Below are positions 13,301 through 23,915 of a DNA stretch of 64,000 bases, one piece after another. The position numbers and the translations under genes were made by a program. The DNA lies in the NCBI GenBank assembly GCA_951802195.1, contig OX637630.1, positions 1,054,001 to 1,118,000 on the forward strand, written 5' to 3'. The notes beneath the pieces are model-generated. The model saw only the letters and a program-made list of their open reading frames with translations, was not told the origin of the DNA and did not search any database. Positions within the stretch are counted from its first letter, which is position 1, and each line of letters begins with the position of its first letter. The DNA is from Tausonia pullulans. Its lineage: Eukaryota; Basidiomycota; Tremellomycetes; Cystofilobasidiales; Mrakiaceae.

Positions 13301-13862
13301 ATGACGCTCTCCGTCTCGTGGGCGTCAATGAACTTCAGGCTGTATAGTTGCTCACTATGTCAGTGATTGCAAACTGAATGATGATACAGGTCGGCGCGAT
13401 GCGACTGACACATCAGGGTGTCGAGTGCTCCGAAGCTTCTTGAGCGCGTTGCGCGCGATGGGAAGAAACGTCCGTCGGTCCGGCCGGCCGGCGTAGGGAG
13501 TATTAGCCTCGAAGACAAAGACCGAGATGAGCGAATTGTCATCCTGATGAAGAAAATGTGAGGAATCAGCCATCGACGACACGTCAAAAAGAAATGGAAG
13601 CGAGAGGGTCCGAGCTGGCTGCCTCAAGTCACACTATGTTTCCCTCAGGCTAGGAGATCTGAGGGAGCTCAGAGGCTCGGTGAAGTAGAGACATTTAGCC
13701 CTGGAGAAGGTTTGATTTTGGACTGACTCGCTTAACAGCATCGTAGAGAGCCCAGATGGTGCCTTCCCGGTCGAACGCGGCGACGCGCTCGCCGAGGGCG
13801 AACGGGAGGACGACACCGGACTGCTGGAGGAGAGAGGTGCCGAGCGAGCGAAAGTACTCCAT
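10369..13862 (-). CDS. SCY1: SCY1/SCYL1-like pseudokinase with HEAT repeats
   Basis: SCY1-family proteins (yeast Scy1/Cex1, animal SCYL1) act in Golgi/COPI traffic and tRNA export. Ten exons: 13728-13862, 13410-13543, 13195-13339, 12841-13076, 12447-12782, 12066-12372, 11924-11998, 11539-11840, 11402-11474 and 10369-11331 give 901 aa in frame. It opens MEYFRSLGTSLLQQSG, the usual start of the family. The kinase fold (~1-300) lacks an obvious glycine loop and catalytic HRD/DFG, as expected for a pseudokinase. HEAT repeats follow (~330-600; IREATLKAIPVIAPK, RTNTCILLGRLTKLLG, VRDQAFIAIGIFLKRIE). The tail is disordered and ends in a basic helix (EEKDREMARRREERKARI), like SCYL1. Intron 9 contains a good branch site (GCTGAC). 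Divergent from SLX4. Confidence 0.92.
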
Positions 13863-14236
13863 CTGCGGGGCAAGGGCGCGATATTCGTGCGCTGGAGCCA
13901 GGCAAAAAAAAAAAGAGGGGAGGGGATTGGGGTATGTCCAGCGAAAGGAAGAAAGGTCGGGGTTGAGCGAGAGAGAACGAGAGGACCGGCCTTGGACTTC
14001 AGCGAGAGAGCGACGCGCTGTTGTCAAGGACAAAGACAAGAACAATCATCATCAAATCTAACAGATTTGTACTCTCAAGATACGTCTGCTTCACTGAAAG
14101 ACGTGTTTTAACCTGGATATGTCGATACCGACGGTTGCATGCTGCTGGGACCCGCTCTTGACGACCCCCTCGACGCGCCGGCTGCTCCTCCCGCGCCTTC
14201 TTTCAACCAACCTCCACCTCACCTCTCCCTTCTCCG
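13863..14236. promoter_or_regulatory. Short bidirectional promoter, SCY1-like / SLX4
   Basis: Only 374 bp separate the two start codons, so both promoters and leaders must lie here. The SCY1 side has a poly-A run on the plus strand (13907-13916). The SLX4 side is C/T-rich just before the ATG. No named site recognised. Confidence 0.5.
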
Positions 14237-17200
14237 ATGGCGCCGCCGCCTTACCCCGACGAGGCCATCGAGATCGTCGACGATAGCGAGCCGGAGCGCG
14301 AGGCTCAGCGGGCCGCCCTCAGGGCCAAAAGACGTGCCGGACGCCGGACGAAGAGGGACACTGAGGAGCGAGAGGCGTACAGGCAGCGACAGCAATGCGC
14401 GCCTCGGACGTCTGACGCATCGACAGTCTCCCTTGTGAGCAACAACGAAGCGGCGCCTGCTGTCATCGTGGCGGTGCCTGTAGACGTGGAGGGTGGGCCT
14501 GAGACGGACTTGTCTGCGACTTTTGATGATCTGGACAATTCGTCGTTCGATGCATCCCATCTGGTCGCATCATCTTCCAAGCTGCTCTCCCTCCCCCCGC
14601 TGCCCGTTGAGTCGACGTCGTCCTTGTCGGCCAAGGTCAAAACGTCGCCTTATTTTGTCTCGTCCACACCGGACCCCGCGACACCCGAGTGTGTGTTCAA
14701 GGGCATCGAGATGCGCAAGCTCAAGTCGTGCGTCTGCTGTGGCGAGGACTGGTCGCAGGGTCGCAAGCTCAGTCGGGCCAAGTGGGTGAGTCGCTTGCTC
14801 GCTGCCTCCACGTCTCTCCTCTTCGATCCTTTGCTCGCACGCAAGCACAGCTGACTTCGGCCCCCCCAAGGCCCATATAATCTCCTGCTCGCCATCAACC
14901 CCGCATGCCGAGATCATCAACCTCATCCGGGACTACCTTGATCGACTCAAGCGGGGTAAGAAGCCGCGTCCCTCACTCCTCGAGCAGCGGATGTTCGCAG
15001 CCACTCGAGGCGAGACAGTATCCCCGGCGCGCTCTAGCAAGGCCGCTTGGGAGGACGAGGATGGAGATTTCGTACTCGAGGTCGAGCCAACCGAGTCGTG
15101 GAAGGCCAAGAAGGTCGAGGCGATGACAAAAAGCATGGATACGGGAAAAGGGAAGGGCAAAGCGCGCGCGCCGTCAGAGATGTCAGAGATGTCTCTCCCC
15201 ACTCGACCGCCCTCTCCACGGAACCAGCAGCCCATCGTCTTGGAGTACGACAACGAAGATGTCGTACTGGACGTAGACCGGATCGTTGAAACGGCGGCGA
15301 GGAGCAAGATCAAGGGCAAGGGCAAGGCCACCGCTTCGTCGCTTTCCCGTATTGCCACTGTGCCACTTTCCTCGCCAGAACAGCTCCCAACGAAGCCTGT
15401 CGCCCGGCCTCGGAGGTCGTCCTCCTCCGAATTGCTCGGCATTTCTCTCGAGCGTCCGATGACAGTCCCCGCCGCCCCAATCCTTCCCAAGCCCATGGCA
15501 CTCTCCTCCCATCTCTCTGGCAACTCCTTCGCCAACTACGCCTATGTCCAGGACCGACCGTCCCCTCCGGTTGTTGATCATTCTAACTCGCTCGTCGCAC
15601 GGGCCCTATCGGCTCGTCTCGAGCGTACTGCCGCCGAGAAGACTGTTGTGAAGTCGAAGTCAGCGAGGACATCCGCTTCTCCAGGAGGAGACAGCAGCAT
15701 CAAACCTGCAAATGCGCCCAAGCGTCTCAAGCCGTCCAAGCCCATGATTCCTGGAATGATGGTCCCCGAAAAGGACTTGAGGAAGGTTAAACACTGCCTA
15801 TGCTGCAACGAAGACTGGTCCACGGGGAGGAAGGCGGCCAAGTCGAAATGGGTTCGTCCATTCTCTTTATGTACGCCATCGACATCTGTGATAGCTGATC
15901 CTACATCCTCTTTCCTCAGGTCCACATGTACAACTGTTCTCTCCAACCGGCGACAGCATTGTCCCTGGACAACCTTATCGACACCATCATCACTTACGTT
16001 GCCTCGCTCGCGCCTCTTCACGTCACTGATCAGAATGCGACGCTCTTCCAATCCCTCACGGCCGCGAAAAAGCGGCGCAAGTCGTCGGCCAAGACAGTCT
16101 CGAGTCTTGTCACCGGAGAAGAGGGGAGGGAGAAGATCCGACAGAAGCTCGAGGAGGAGTCGGAGCGGTGGAAGGACGACAACACTGAGGATGGAGGATT
16201 CGCCTTGATGCCGAGCACTCAGACCTTTTCTAAGTCGGACCTAGGCTCGAAATTCGCTGTCAGGCCCGAGGGCCGCTCCAACTCGTCCGACGAGGAAGAA
16301 AGTGGGGAGGAGGACGGGTCTGTTGGTGAAGAAGCTAGCGAGGAGGGCGACGCCTCCAACTCAAGGAACGACCCGAGCCAGTTGTCTTCGTCACGGCCGT
16401 CGCTCTGGGATCTCGCGATGGACCCTGCGGCTTCTCAGCTCGACATGGCCGGCCACTTGCGGATAGTGAGTCTCCCTCTTGTGGGCCCTCTTGATGACCT
16501 CTGGTGTACCTTTTAACACTGACCCAGCTACGAACCTCTTCTCCTCGCCCTCTTCGGTCCTCGACACCCATCTCAATCTTCTCTACGCCATCTCCGCCTC
16601 AATCCGCCTTTCCTGATCCCATCGACATTCCTTTGACTCCCGACATTCGCGTTCACAGCTCAAGCGCAAGTCGAGCGCTCTCGGCTCCGAACAACCCTCG
16701 AGGGGACCGGCTTTCCAGCTCGGAAGCATCAGGGGGAACGGAGAGCGACGAGGATTCTTCGATCTCACCGGGACGGAATGAGCGGCAGCGAGCGCGAGAT
16801 GCGACAGTGGAAGGGGGGGACGGAGGATCCCTCCGTATGAGGAGGGAGAGCAGGTCCAGCATCATCTGCATTGATGACGACGACGAAGACAACAGCATCG
16901 CCTATCAGCGTTACCCAGAACGACCAAGGCACGACACCAACATCATGGCCATCGATGACTCGCCCATAACCAACTTTATTCATTCACCTCTCCATGACGC
17001 GACCCAGTCTTCTACCCTCTCCTCATCTCTACCTCTGGGGCTCTCCAATATCCGCCCGACCTCATCGCGCCCTCGCATCAATGCTTCCTCCTACGCCCGA
17101 GCCGTCTCCCCGGCGAACGAGGTGTGGGATGTTGAGGAGGATGAGGACGGGCAAGGTGTCCTCGAGTGGCGGGAGGCAACTCAGGGGCTCAGCGACAACG

Positions 17201-18101
17201 ATGTGGAGGACGAGAACGACCTCATTATCATTGAATCGGAGCAGCAGCCAGCGTTTGAGGATATTGATGGCGACAGCGACGACGCCGGAGAAGGCGTTCT
17301 GATCTGGGAGAATATCCCAGAAGAGGGCGACGAGGAAGCTTGGCCTCTGCCGATGGTTCGGGAGCATCTCTCCCTCTCGTCATTGGGGCCTCACTGACTG
17401 GTTTAATTCTCTCGCACCAGGATTGGGATGACTCTCAAACCATTCCTTCTCCTCTCCGCAGATACCCCTCGTCTTCCTTACCCGTGCCCACAACCACCTC
17501 GAAGCGCAAATCCACCCATTGCCGTCGCATCGCCGTCACCCACTCCCCCTCAATGAGTTTCCAACACCCAACCACCAACCCCATCGATCTCTCCCTCCTC
17601 ATCTCGTCCTCCGTCTCCACCTCGTGCTCGACTTCATTCTCGGATGTCCCGCTTGCCAGCCGACTGAGAAAGAAGAAGGTCAAGCGCGCTGAGGCGACGC
17701 CATCCGAGTCATCGGAGATGGAGGTGAAATTAGAGGCTCTGGAAGTCACGTTCCGGCGGATGATTGTCGAGGATCAGGATCTCTGGCTCAGAGTCCTCCG
17801 GTACGAGGTGGGTCTTCGCTACGGACAGGCCTGCTGCCCGACGACTGACTGACCTGACTGACTGATCGGTGCCCCTTGCAGCCGATCGACTTTCGCGAGC
17901 TCGTCAGTGTGGCAAATGAGCACCGGGCGAGCGGGAGAGGGTGGCAGGCTATGCTGAAAAAGTGGCTCGATGGCCAGGTGCGCACGACTCTCGTCTCTTC
18001 CATATCTCCTCCCACACACTAACTTTTTCTTTGGCGGGGGGATGGCGCAGAGCATCACGTATTTCACGGAGGAGCAAACCGGTCCCCGATCCAGGCATTA
18101 G
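14237..18101 (+). CDS. SLX4: SLX4 structure-specific endonuclease scaffold
   Basis: Regulatory scaffold of the SLX1-SLX4 nuclease, which cuts branched DNA in repair and recombination in the nucleus. Exons 14237-14785, 14871-15851, 15920-16465, 16528-17355, 17421-17807, 17882-17977 and 18051-18101 give 1145 aa in frame. The C-terminus has the conserved SLX4 domain that binds SLX1: LWLRVLRYEPIDFRELV, then GWQAMLKKWLDGQSITYF. Two zinc-finger-like modules of UBZ4/SLX4 type sit at about 160-195 (CVCCGEDW ... KWAHIISC) and 520-545 (CLCCNEDW ... KWVHMYNC), each C-x2-C plus H-x3-C. Both are interrupted at the same place by a phase-0 intron. The rest is acidic, Ser-rich and disordered, with SAP/BTB-like domains not evident. 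The assignment rests on the C-terminal domain plus finger type. Confidence 0.88.
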
Positions 18102-18185
18102 GCCCACCCAGCGACCCCTTTCTTCCTTTGTCTAGCACTCTAGCTTTGACGACCATATATCATCCACATCCCTCTGACTTTTCTC

Positions 18186-21100
18186 TCAAATCAGCCCCGA
18201 CTCCCGCCTCAGATTTCTAAAGAACGAGAAGCCCTTCCCACCCCCAATACCAGTCCCCTCTCTTCCTCCCGTGACACCGGCTCCACCACTGCCACCGACG
18301 TCAGGGAGGCTTCCGACACCCACGCTGGGCATAGTCGGGCTGAGAAGCGCGCGATCCGCGGGCGAGGCGCTCGCGAGGACCGAGAGAGGCGCGGCGGAAG
18401 GGTCCATGTCGAGAGAGGAGAGGAAGGAGGCGTCGGTGAGATCGGTGGTCACGGAGGAGACGGCGACGAAGATGTCTGGATGGAAGTAATGTCAGGTGGG
18501 TGGTGAGGGTGTGAGAGAAACGTTGAAGACTGCGCTTACCGAGGAGGTGATTGGAATCCTTCTTCGAGGTTCCCTTGAGGTCGAGGATCTGGAGGAGAAG
18601 ATGGGGGTTTAATTGAAGCTAGCCAGAAAGGCAGAGAGAATACAAGTGGCACACCTTCTGGAAGTTACTGAATGAACGGTCTCCGACGACTGGGTTTGTT
18701 GACTCCGTCAGAAGGCGGGCTCGAGGCAAGGTCAGAATTCTCCCTGGACTCACGGAGGGTGTAGTTCTGAACAAAGGCCTCGGGTGGATCCTCGGGCGCA
18801 AGGATGATCTTGAGGATCGTCTCAAAGTGCGAGGTCGAGTTCTGCACGAGCCGCTGGTATGACCTGAAGAAGAGCCGAGGGATAATGGCCTCGTCAAGAT
18901 CACTCGAGAAACGGCAAAGAAAGTTGGGACGGACGCCTGACTCCGGTTATCCTCCTTGCTGAAATGAGGAAGCTCGACGAAGCACCGCTTGAGTAGGGAT
19001 AGGTCGAGAAGGAGCTGCGAGAGTGTAGACACACGTCTATCAGCAGCTGCAGGCCGACAGCAGTTGAAACCAGAGCGAAGGAGAACAGACCTGCTCAGCT
19101 CCGACCTTCTTGAGCGGCCGGCTCTTCACGAGCGCCTGGGTCATTCGAGACATTACGATGCTGCGGTGCCCATATGCTGTGAGTTTCAGGCGCACTGAAC
19201 ACGGCGGGCACAACCCCACTTACCCTACCGCCTTGTCACAAAAGTTCCTCGCATACTTCTTCGACTCGACGCCGTCTTGGACGACATCAACGACGGCGTT
19301 GATCGCCCGAACGAGCTCAAGTACGTACGCCGAGGGACCCGAGACGTTCTCGGTGTGCTCCCATGGCGTTCGGAGAATGAGAGCGATAATGGGCTCGATG
19401 GCGGTCTCGAGCTCGCGGAGAAGGGAGAGAAGGCACGATGAGATGACGCTGTGGCGTTACTTGTCAGTCGATGAGCACAAAAGAAGAAGAGAGGGGAAGG
19501 AGAAGGATACGGACGAGATGAAGATGGTGCGCTCATTGTCGAACGAAACCTGATCCTTGAGTTCGGAGACAATTTTTTCCTGGGTCATCTCCTCGAGCTG
19601 AAAAAAAAGTGGAGTCAGTATTATAGTCACAAAGGGTCTTGGAAGGCCTCCAGGACAAACCTGCGCAGCAGTTGTGCGGCAGTAGTCCGCGGTGTTGAGG
19701 ACAAGGCAAGCCGTTTTGAGCTCCTGGATATTGACACGGCCTTCGGTTGAGCGTCGATCTGTCGAGCGGCGCCCGGGGTCAGAGCTGAATGAGAGGGAGC
19801 CGGTAAGCGCATTGGCGGTAAATATCAAGGGGGATATAGAACCACGCACCGCTTGAGACTCGTGAGAAGGACATCCTCTGTGAATAGAGCCGAGGAAACA
19901 TCAACATGGTGCAACCTGCATTTGGTTTATGTTGAGATGTACCAGCGTAGATTTTGAGCCACTTGGCAAACACCTTGACGAGGTCTCTCAGCGGTCCCGC
20001 ACGACTAAGAGGAACAGGGCGTCAGCTCTGCTCAGCGAGGATGGGAACAAATCGGACACACCTTAGTCGTGAGCATTGTTCAAGCGTCTGACCATAGAAG
20101 TAGAAGAGATCCGTGGAGCTCGGAAGTACTGTCGCGGGTGTCTCACTACTGGCTTGCCGCGCCTGGTCAAGCGAGGAGCGGGAGCGAAGGCCACGCGACG
20201 GGGCGAGAATGTCGGCGATGGCTCTGGATGAACGAGCAAGGTCAGTGCTTTAGAACAGTATGAAAGATGCCAGGGGTAACCTAACTTGTCCTGTGCGTCG
20301 ACGTAGACGGAGAGGTATTGCTCAAAAACGGTCGAGATGGGCGTGAAGGGGTTGGAGTAGCTCGTCGACGGGGCAACGGAACGGGCGATCTCGGCAAACT
20401 GCCAGCGATGAGAAGGGGTGCGTCAGCCATGCGTTTCGCCAGCAGAACATCGTAGGACAAACCGAAAGATTGTATTTCTGGCTCATCTGAGTCTCAAAAC
20501 TGGTTGTGGCTTGGAGCGCCTCGAGAAGGAGCGTGACCGAAAGCGGCGACGCCTTCGCGAGAACGTTTTCAAGGTCGTGGCTGAGCAGAAGACTCATAAG
20601 GTCAGCCGTTGTTCTTGTCTAGCACCAGTCCAATAGCTAAAACTCACCTCGTCGCTTCCGCAAACCGCGCAGTGAGGTGAACGCCAACACGCCACCCCTC
20701 GGGGAAGACGCTATCGCGTTCGTCATCATGCGACTTGAGAACTCGGCGGAACCAAGCGTATCGGCGAGCAACGTTGTCGAGTTGGCCGGCCTGTCGAGGG
20801 CGTACAATGATCGAAGCATCGGTCAGCTGTTTTCCTAACCTGCGAGCGAGCCTTCGAAGGAACGCCGCACCTCATCGGTCGATCGGAATATTCGCCTGTA
20901 CTCCCGCAGTTCAAGGCTCGCATAACGGTCGAGTAACGAGTTCCTATGCGTAAGGACGAGCGAAGAGGTATTAGTCGAAATCTATGAGGGAGACGACACG
21001 CTGGGGACATACCGGACCTCATCTCCAAGGACGTCGACTACAGCGCACGCCCCGCTCATCACGCTTGGGCTTGGAGGAGGACTATTAGGCTCCGGGACGA

Positions 21101-22154
21101 AGCTGGCGGGTCGCATACACGATACGATGAGTTGAGCTGTCAACCGCGCGTCTCAGCCTTAGCCTGTACTCACAAGGCCTCAAACTCTTCAGTGACCATG
21201 CCTCGACACTTGTTTTGTCGCTCCTGGACAGATCTGTAGACGGCTGCGACGCGATCAACGGTAGTGTAAGGCTTGAAAGAGGCCGAGAGCTCCTTGACAG
21301 CCTAAGAGAGAGGCCAGTCGCGTCGCGTCGCAATCATCCTCAGGTCAGACGAGGGGCGCGGGGGAAGACAGGATGGAGACCGAATCACTCACAGCCAGCC
21401 TCGAGGCAATCTCCCTGTATCGCTTAGAAGGAATCAGCGTCTCGAGCTGGCCGAGCGCGTTGACTATCGTCGGTCGGGCCGAGGCGGGCGGGAGGTCAGA
21501 TCCAGTCGAGGAGATGAGCAACGGCCACCGCGATGAGAATGACAGCCGAGATACACACCGAGCATCTGAAGCCGTCGAAGTACGGTGATGCTGCCCGTCA
21601 GGTTCTTCTTGCCCTTGTCGAGCGTCTGGATGTCCCGCGTGATCTCCTTCACGATGGTCTCGCTCTCGAGGGCCTTCTCCTTGATGCGCGTCGTTTGACC
21701 GAGCAACTCCTGCAAGAAAGACGCGTGCGCATTCAGCACACTTGGTGGTCGTGTTGCAAGATTCAAGGCGCATATGGGAAAGGCGAGGCCGATACGCACA
21801 ATGATGAGCTCATGGATTGCTTGGACCCGGTTCGCCGACTGGTCCTTGGCCAGCAGCGCGGTGAGCCTGCCAATCTCGTCGCGCGTCTCGCGGAGCTGCG
21901 TCCGAAGCCGCGACTGAACGAGAGCGGCCTTAGAGAGGGCTTGCTCTGGGGGGACGGTTGAGGAAGAGAGTGAGAGTGAGTGAGGGAAGAGGTGGCGGGG
22001 GAGCGTGACCGATGCATGCATGCGGCTCGGCGGGCGAGGCGGACGAGGTTGGTGAGGAGGCCGAGAGAAGCTGGGACGCACCGTCTGGGAGAAGCGAGTC
22101 TAGGACGGCAATGAGGTCGACATCCCCAGAGGAGAGGTCGAGGAAGTCGGTCAT
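18186..22154 (-). CDS. COG4: Conserved oligomeric Golgi complex subunit 4
   Basis: Subunit of the COG tether, which guides retrograde vesicles to the Golgi. Start MTDFLDLSSGD at 22154. About 22 exons can be followed, roughly 815 aa. The first exons are 22082-22154, 21945-21800, 21709-21559, 21463-21393, 21301-21174 and 21102-21013. Frame is kept as far as the exon ending near 18940; the next intron's borders are uncertain. Helical COG4 features include QAIHELIIELLGQTTRI, LDKGKKNLTGSITVLRRLQ, LIPSKRYREIASRLAAV, FYFYGQTLEQCSRLS, then DLVKVFAKWLKIYAGEDV, LNTADYCRTTAAQLEEM and RLFFRSYQRLVQNS. The end has SFSNFQKILDLKG, the usual last COG4 helix. The final ~60 residues are a Gly/Ser-rich extension. 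Exon 13 is 28 nt. Stop codons of COG4 and SLX4 lie 84 bp apart. Confidence 0.9.
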
Positions 22155-23915
22155 CGAAGCACGCGAGCGAGGGTAAGTAGGTGGTCGTTGGGAGACAAGA
22201 GATGAGGGGTCCGGGGGTGGGCTTCGGCGAGAGGCGGAATAGAGCGAGCAAGAACAAGGCGCTTCACCCCCATTTACCACCCACCATCATCTCGCTCCCC
22301 CCGGTCCACTCAATCTTCCGTCCAGGAAGTCTCTCTTGTTCCTTAAATAACCTCGTGTGGCTCCTGTCGTCGAGCTCACCCTCGCTAGTCAAGGGTGCGT
22401 CGCTTGCTGGAGCAAATTACACCGGTTCCTGTACGGTCGGTCAGAGGAGTTGTGGTGGCCATTCGCTCTTTGTTGTTTACTTGTATCATAATCATCGAAA
22501 CACACACAAACTAAATATCAACGATCTTTCTGCTTAATGACCGACTATTCGGATGTCTCGGTTCAAAGGGCGAGCGAAGCGACGGGACAGGAGGCAAAAC
22601 AAGGGGCTCCTGCTGATGAGAGGAACGCTGGACTTGGGCCTGTGCTCAGCCTGTGATTATGGATATTGCAGGACAGTCAAAGTTGCTCATGGCCTGTATG
22701 ACCGGCGCTCTCACCTCCTCGTTTCTCTCTGGTTATGCGCCTCTCACCGATGAATCTCCAGATCTAGTGATGTGATGTGAAAATGAGCGAGAGGAACTGG
22801 AGAAAGGGAAATACGGATCGTCAATGTGCACATTTTCCTGTTGAATAAAAGCTCGGGGTCCTGTCCTCTTTCAATCCAGGCTGAGAGCTGAATTCCATCG
22901 CTGAGGTCTTTCCCACTTAAGCACCGGTGGAATCGGGTTCCTAACGATGCCGCTTCGGGTGCTGTGCTTCCCTCTCTCGTCAGTCATTCTACCCTCCCTC
23001 GTAGTTTATCGAGAGGTTCGATACTTTGGCTAACAGGCATCCCACATCTCGCGTTGATTCCCAAGGATCAAATCGCTCAACGAATCAGGCGAGAGTTACG
23101 AATAACCAAGATCGAGCTCGGCGCCAAATATATACCGCTTCGTGAAGCCTTTTTCTCTGACCGCTTTACCTGCCTGCGTGACCAAAATTTTGCGGACTCA
23201 CTTCCTCCATAAAGATCAAGGAAGCAGGATGGGATCCGTGGGGTCACATATTGTCACTGGATGAAGGCTTCCCACAGATAAATGTGTCTGTTCGGTGTCA
23301 GTCTCTCGACATAAGATCTTGATTGCACCTTTCGTGCGAATTGAGTGGACCCGTCGGCGTTCATGTTTGTATATAAAATGCTCGCTGATCCTGTTTCAAC
23401 GCTTCGAGCTGTCAGTCCAATTAATATGCCCTAAGCGAGAAGTGCGTTCTGCGCGCGGGACCGCAAGACGTGTGAGTAAGACGAGCTGAGTTCAAGACTG
23501 GGTATGAGGTCTCAGACAAGATCGACCATATCGCAATAGAAAGGAAGTTCTATAAGACACACTAAGAGGGGGAGGCGGAGAGGCGGAGATGGTGGAGGGA
23601 GACAAAGATGAAAGCGCATCAGCTTGGAGAATGACGCTCGCGCACCCGCCACCGCGGCGACCACCTCTCTCCTCTGCGCAGATATGTAACAACTTTACCC
23701 AACTGGTGAATCATGAGTGCTCTCTCCTTGTTCTCGTGCCTGCCTAGCTAGAACTCGTTGCGATAGGGCGGTGTCCAAGTCCGGCGCAGGAGGTCTGTCT
23801 CACCGCCGGGTCGCGCGCCGTCGTCACCTAGAAGCATCGCGTCAATGACGGTCTCACCCTCAAACGACCACCATCCGCCCCAGTCCTCAATTTCTTCCTT
23901 GCTTTTGGCCTCGCC
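22155..23915. other. Long divergent intergenic region, COG4 / SEC2
   Basis: 1.76 kb. Base composition drops from about 22450 to 23500, with more A/T than the genes. Small open frames (for example 22964-23212) show no family resemblance or supporting splice pattern. It presumably holds both promoters. A TATAAAA-like string occurs at about 23373. No RNA gene recognised. Confidence 0.4.

Noticed and set aside
22964-23212. 82-codon plus-strand frame in the COG4/SEC2 intergenic region
   Set aside because: No recognisable family, no supporting splice pattern and a promoter-like setting.
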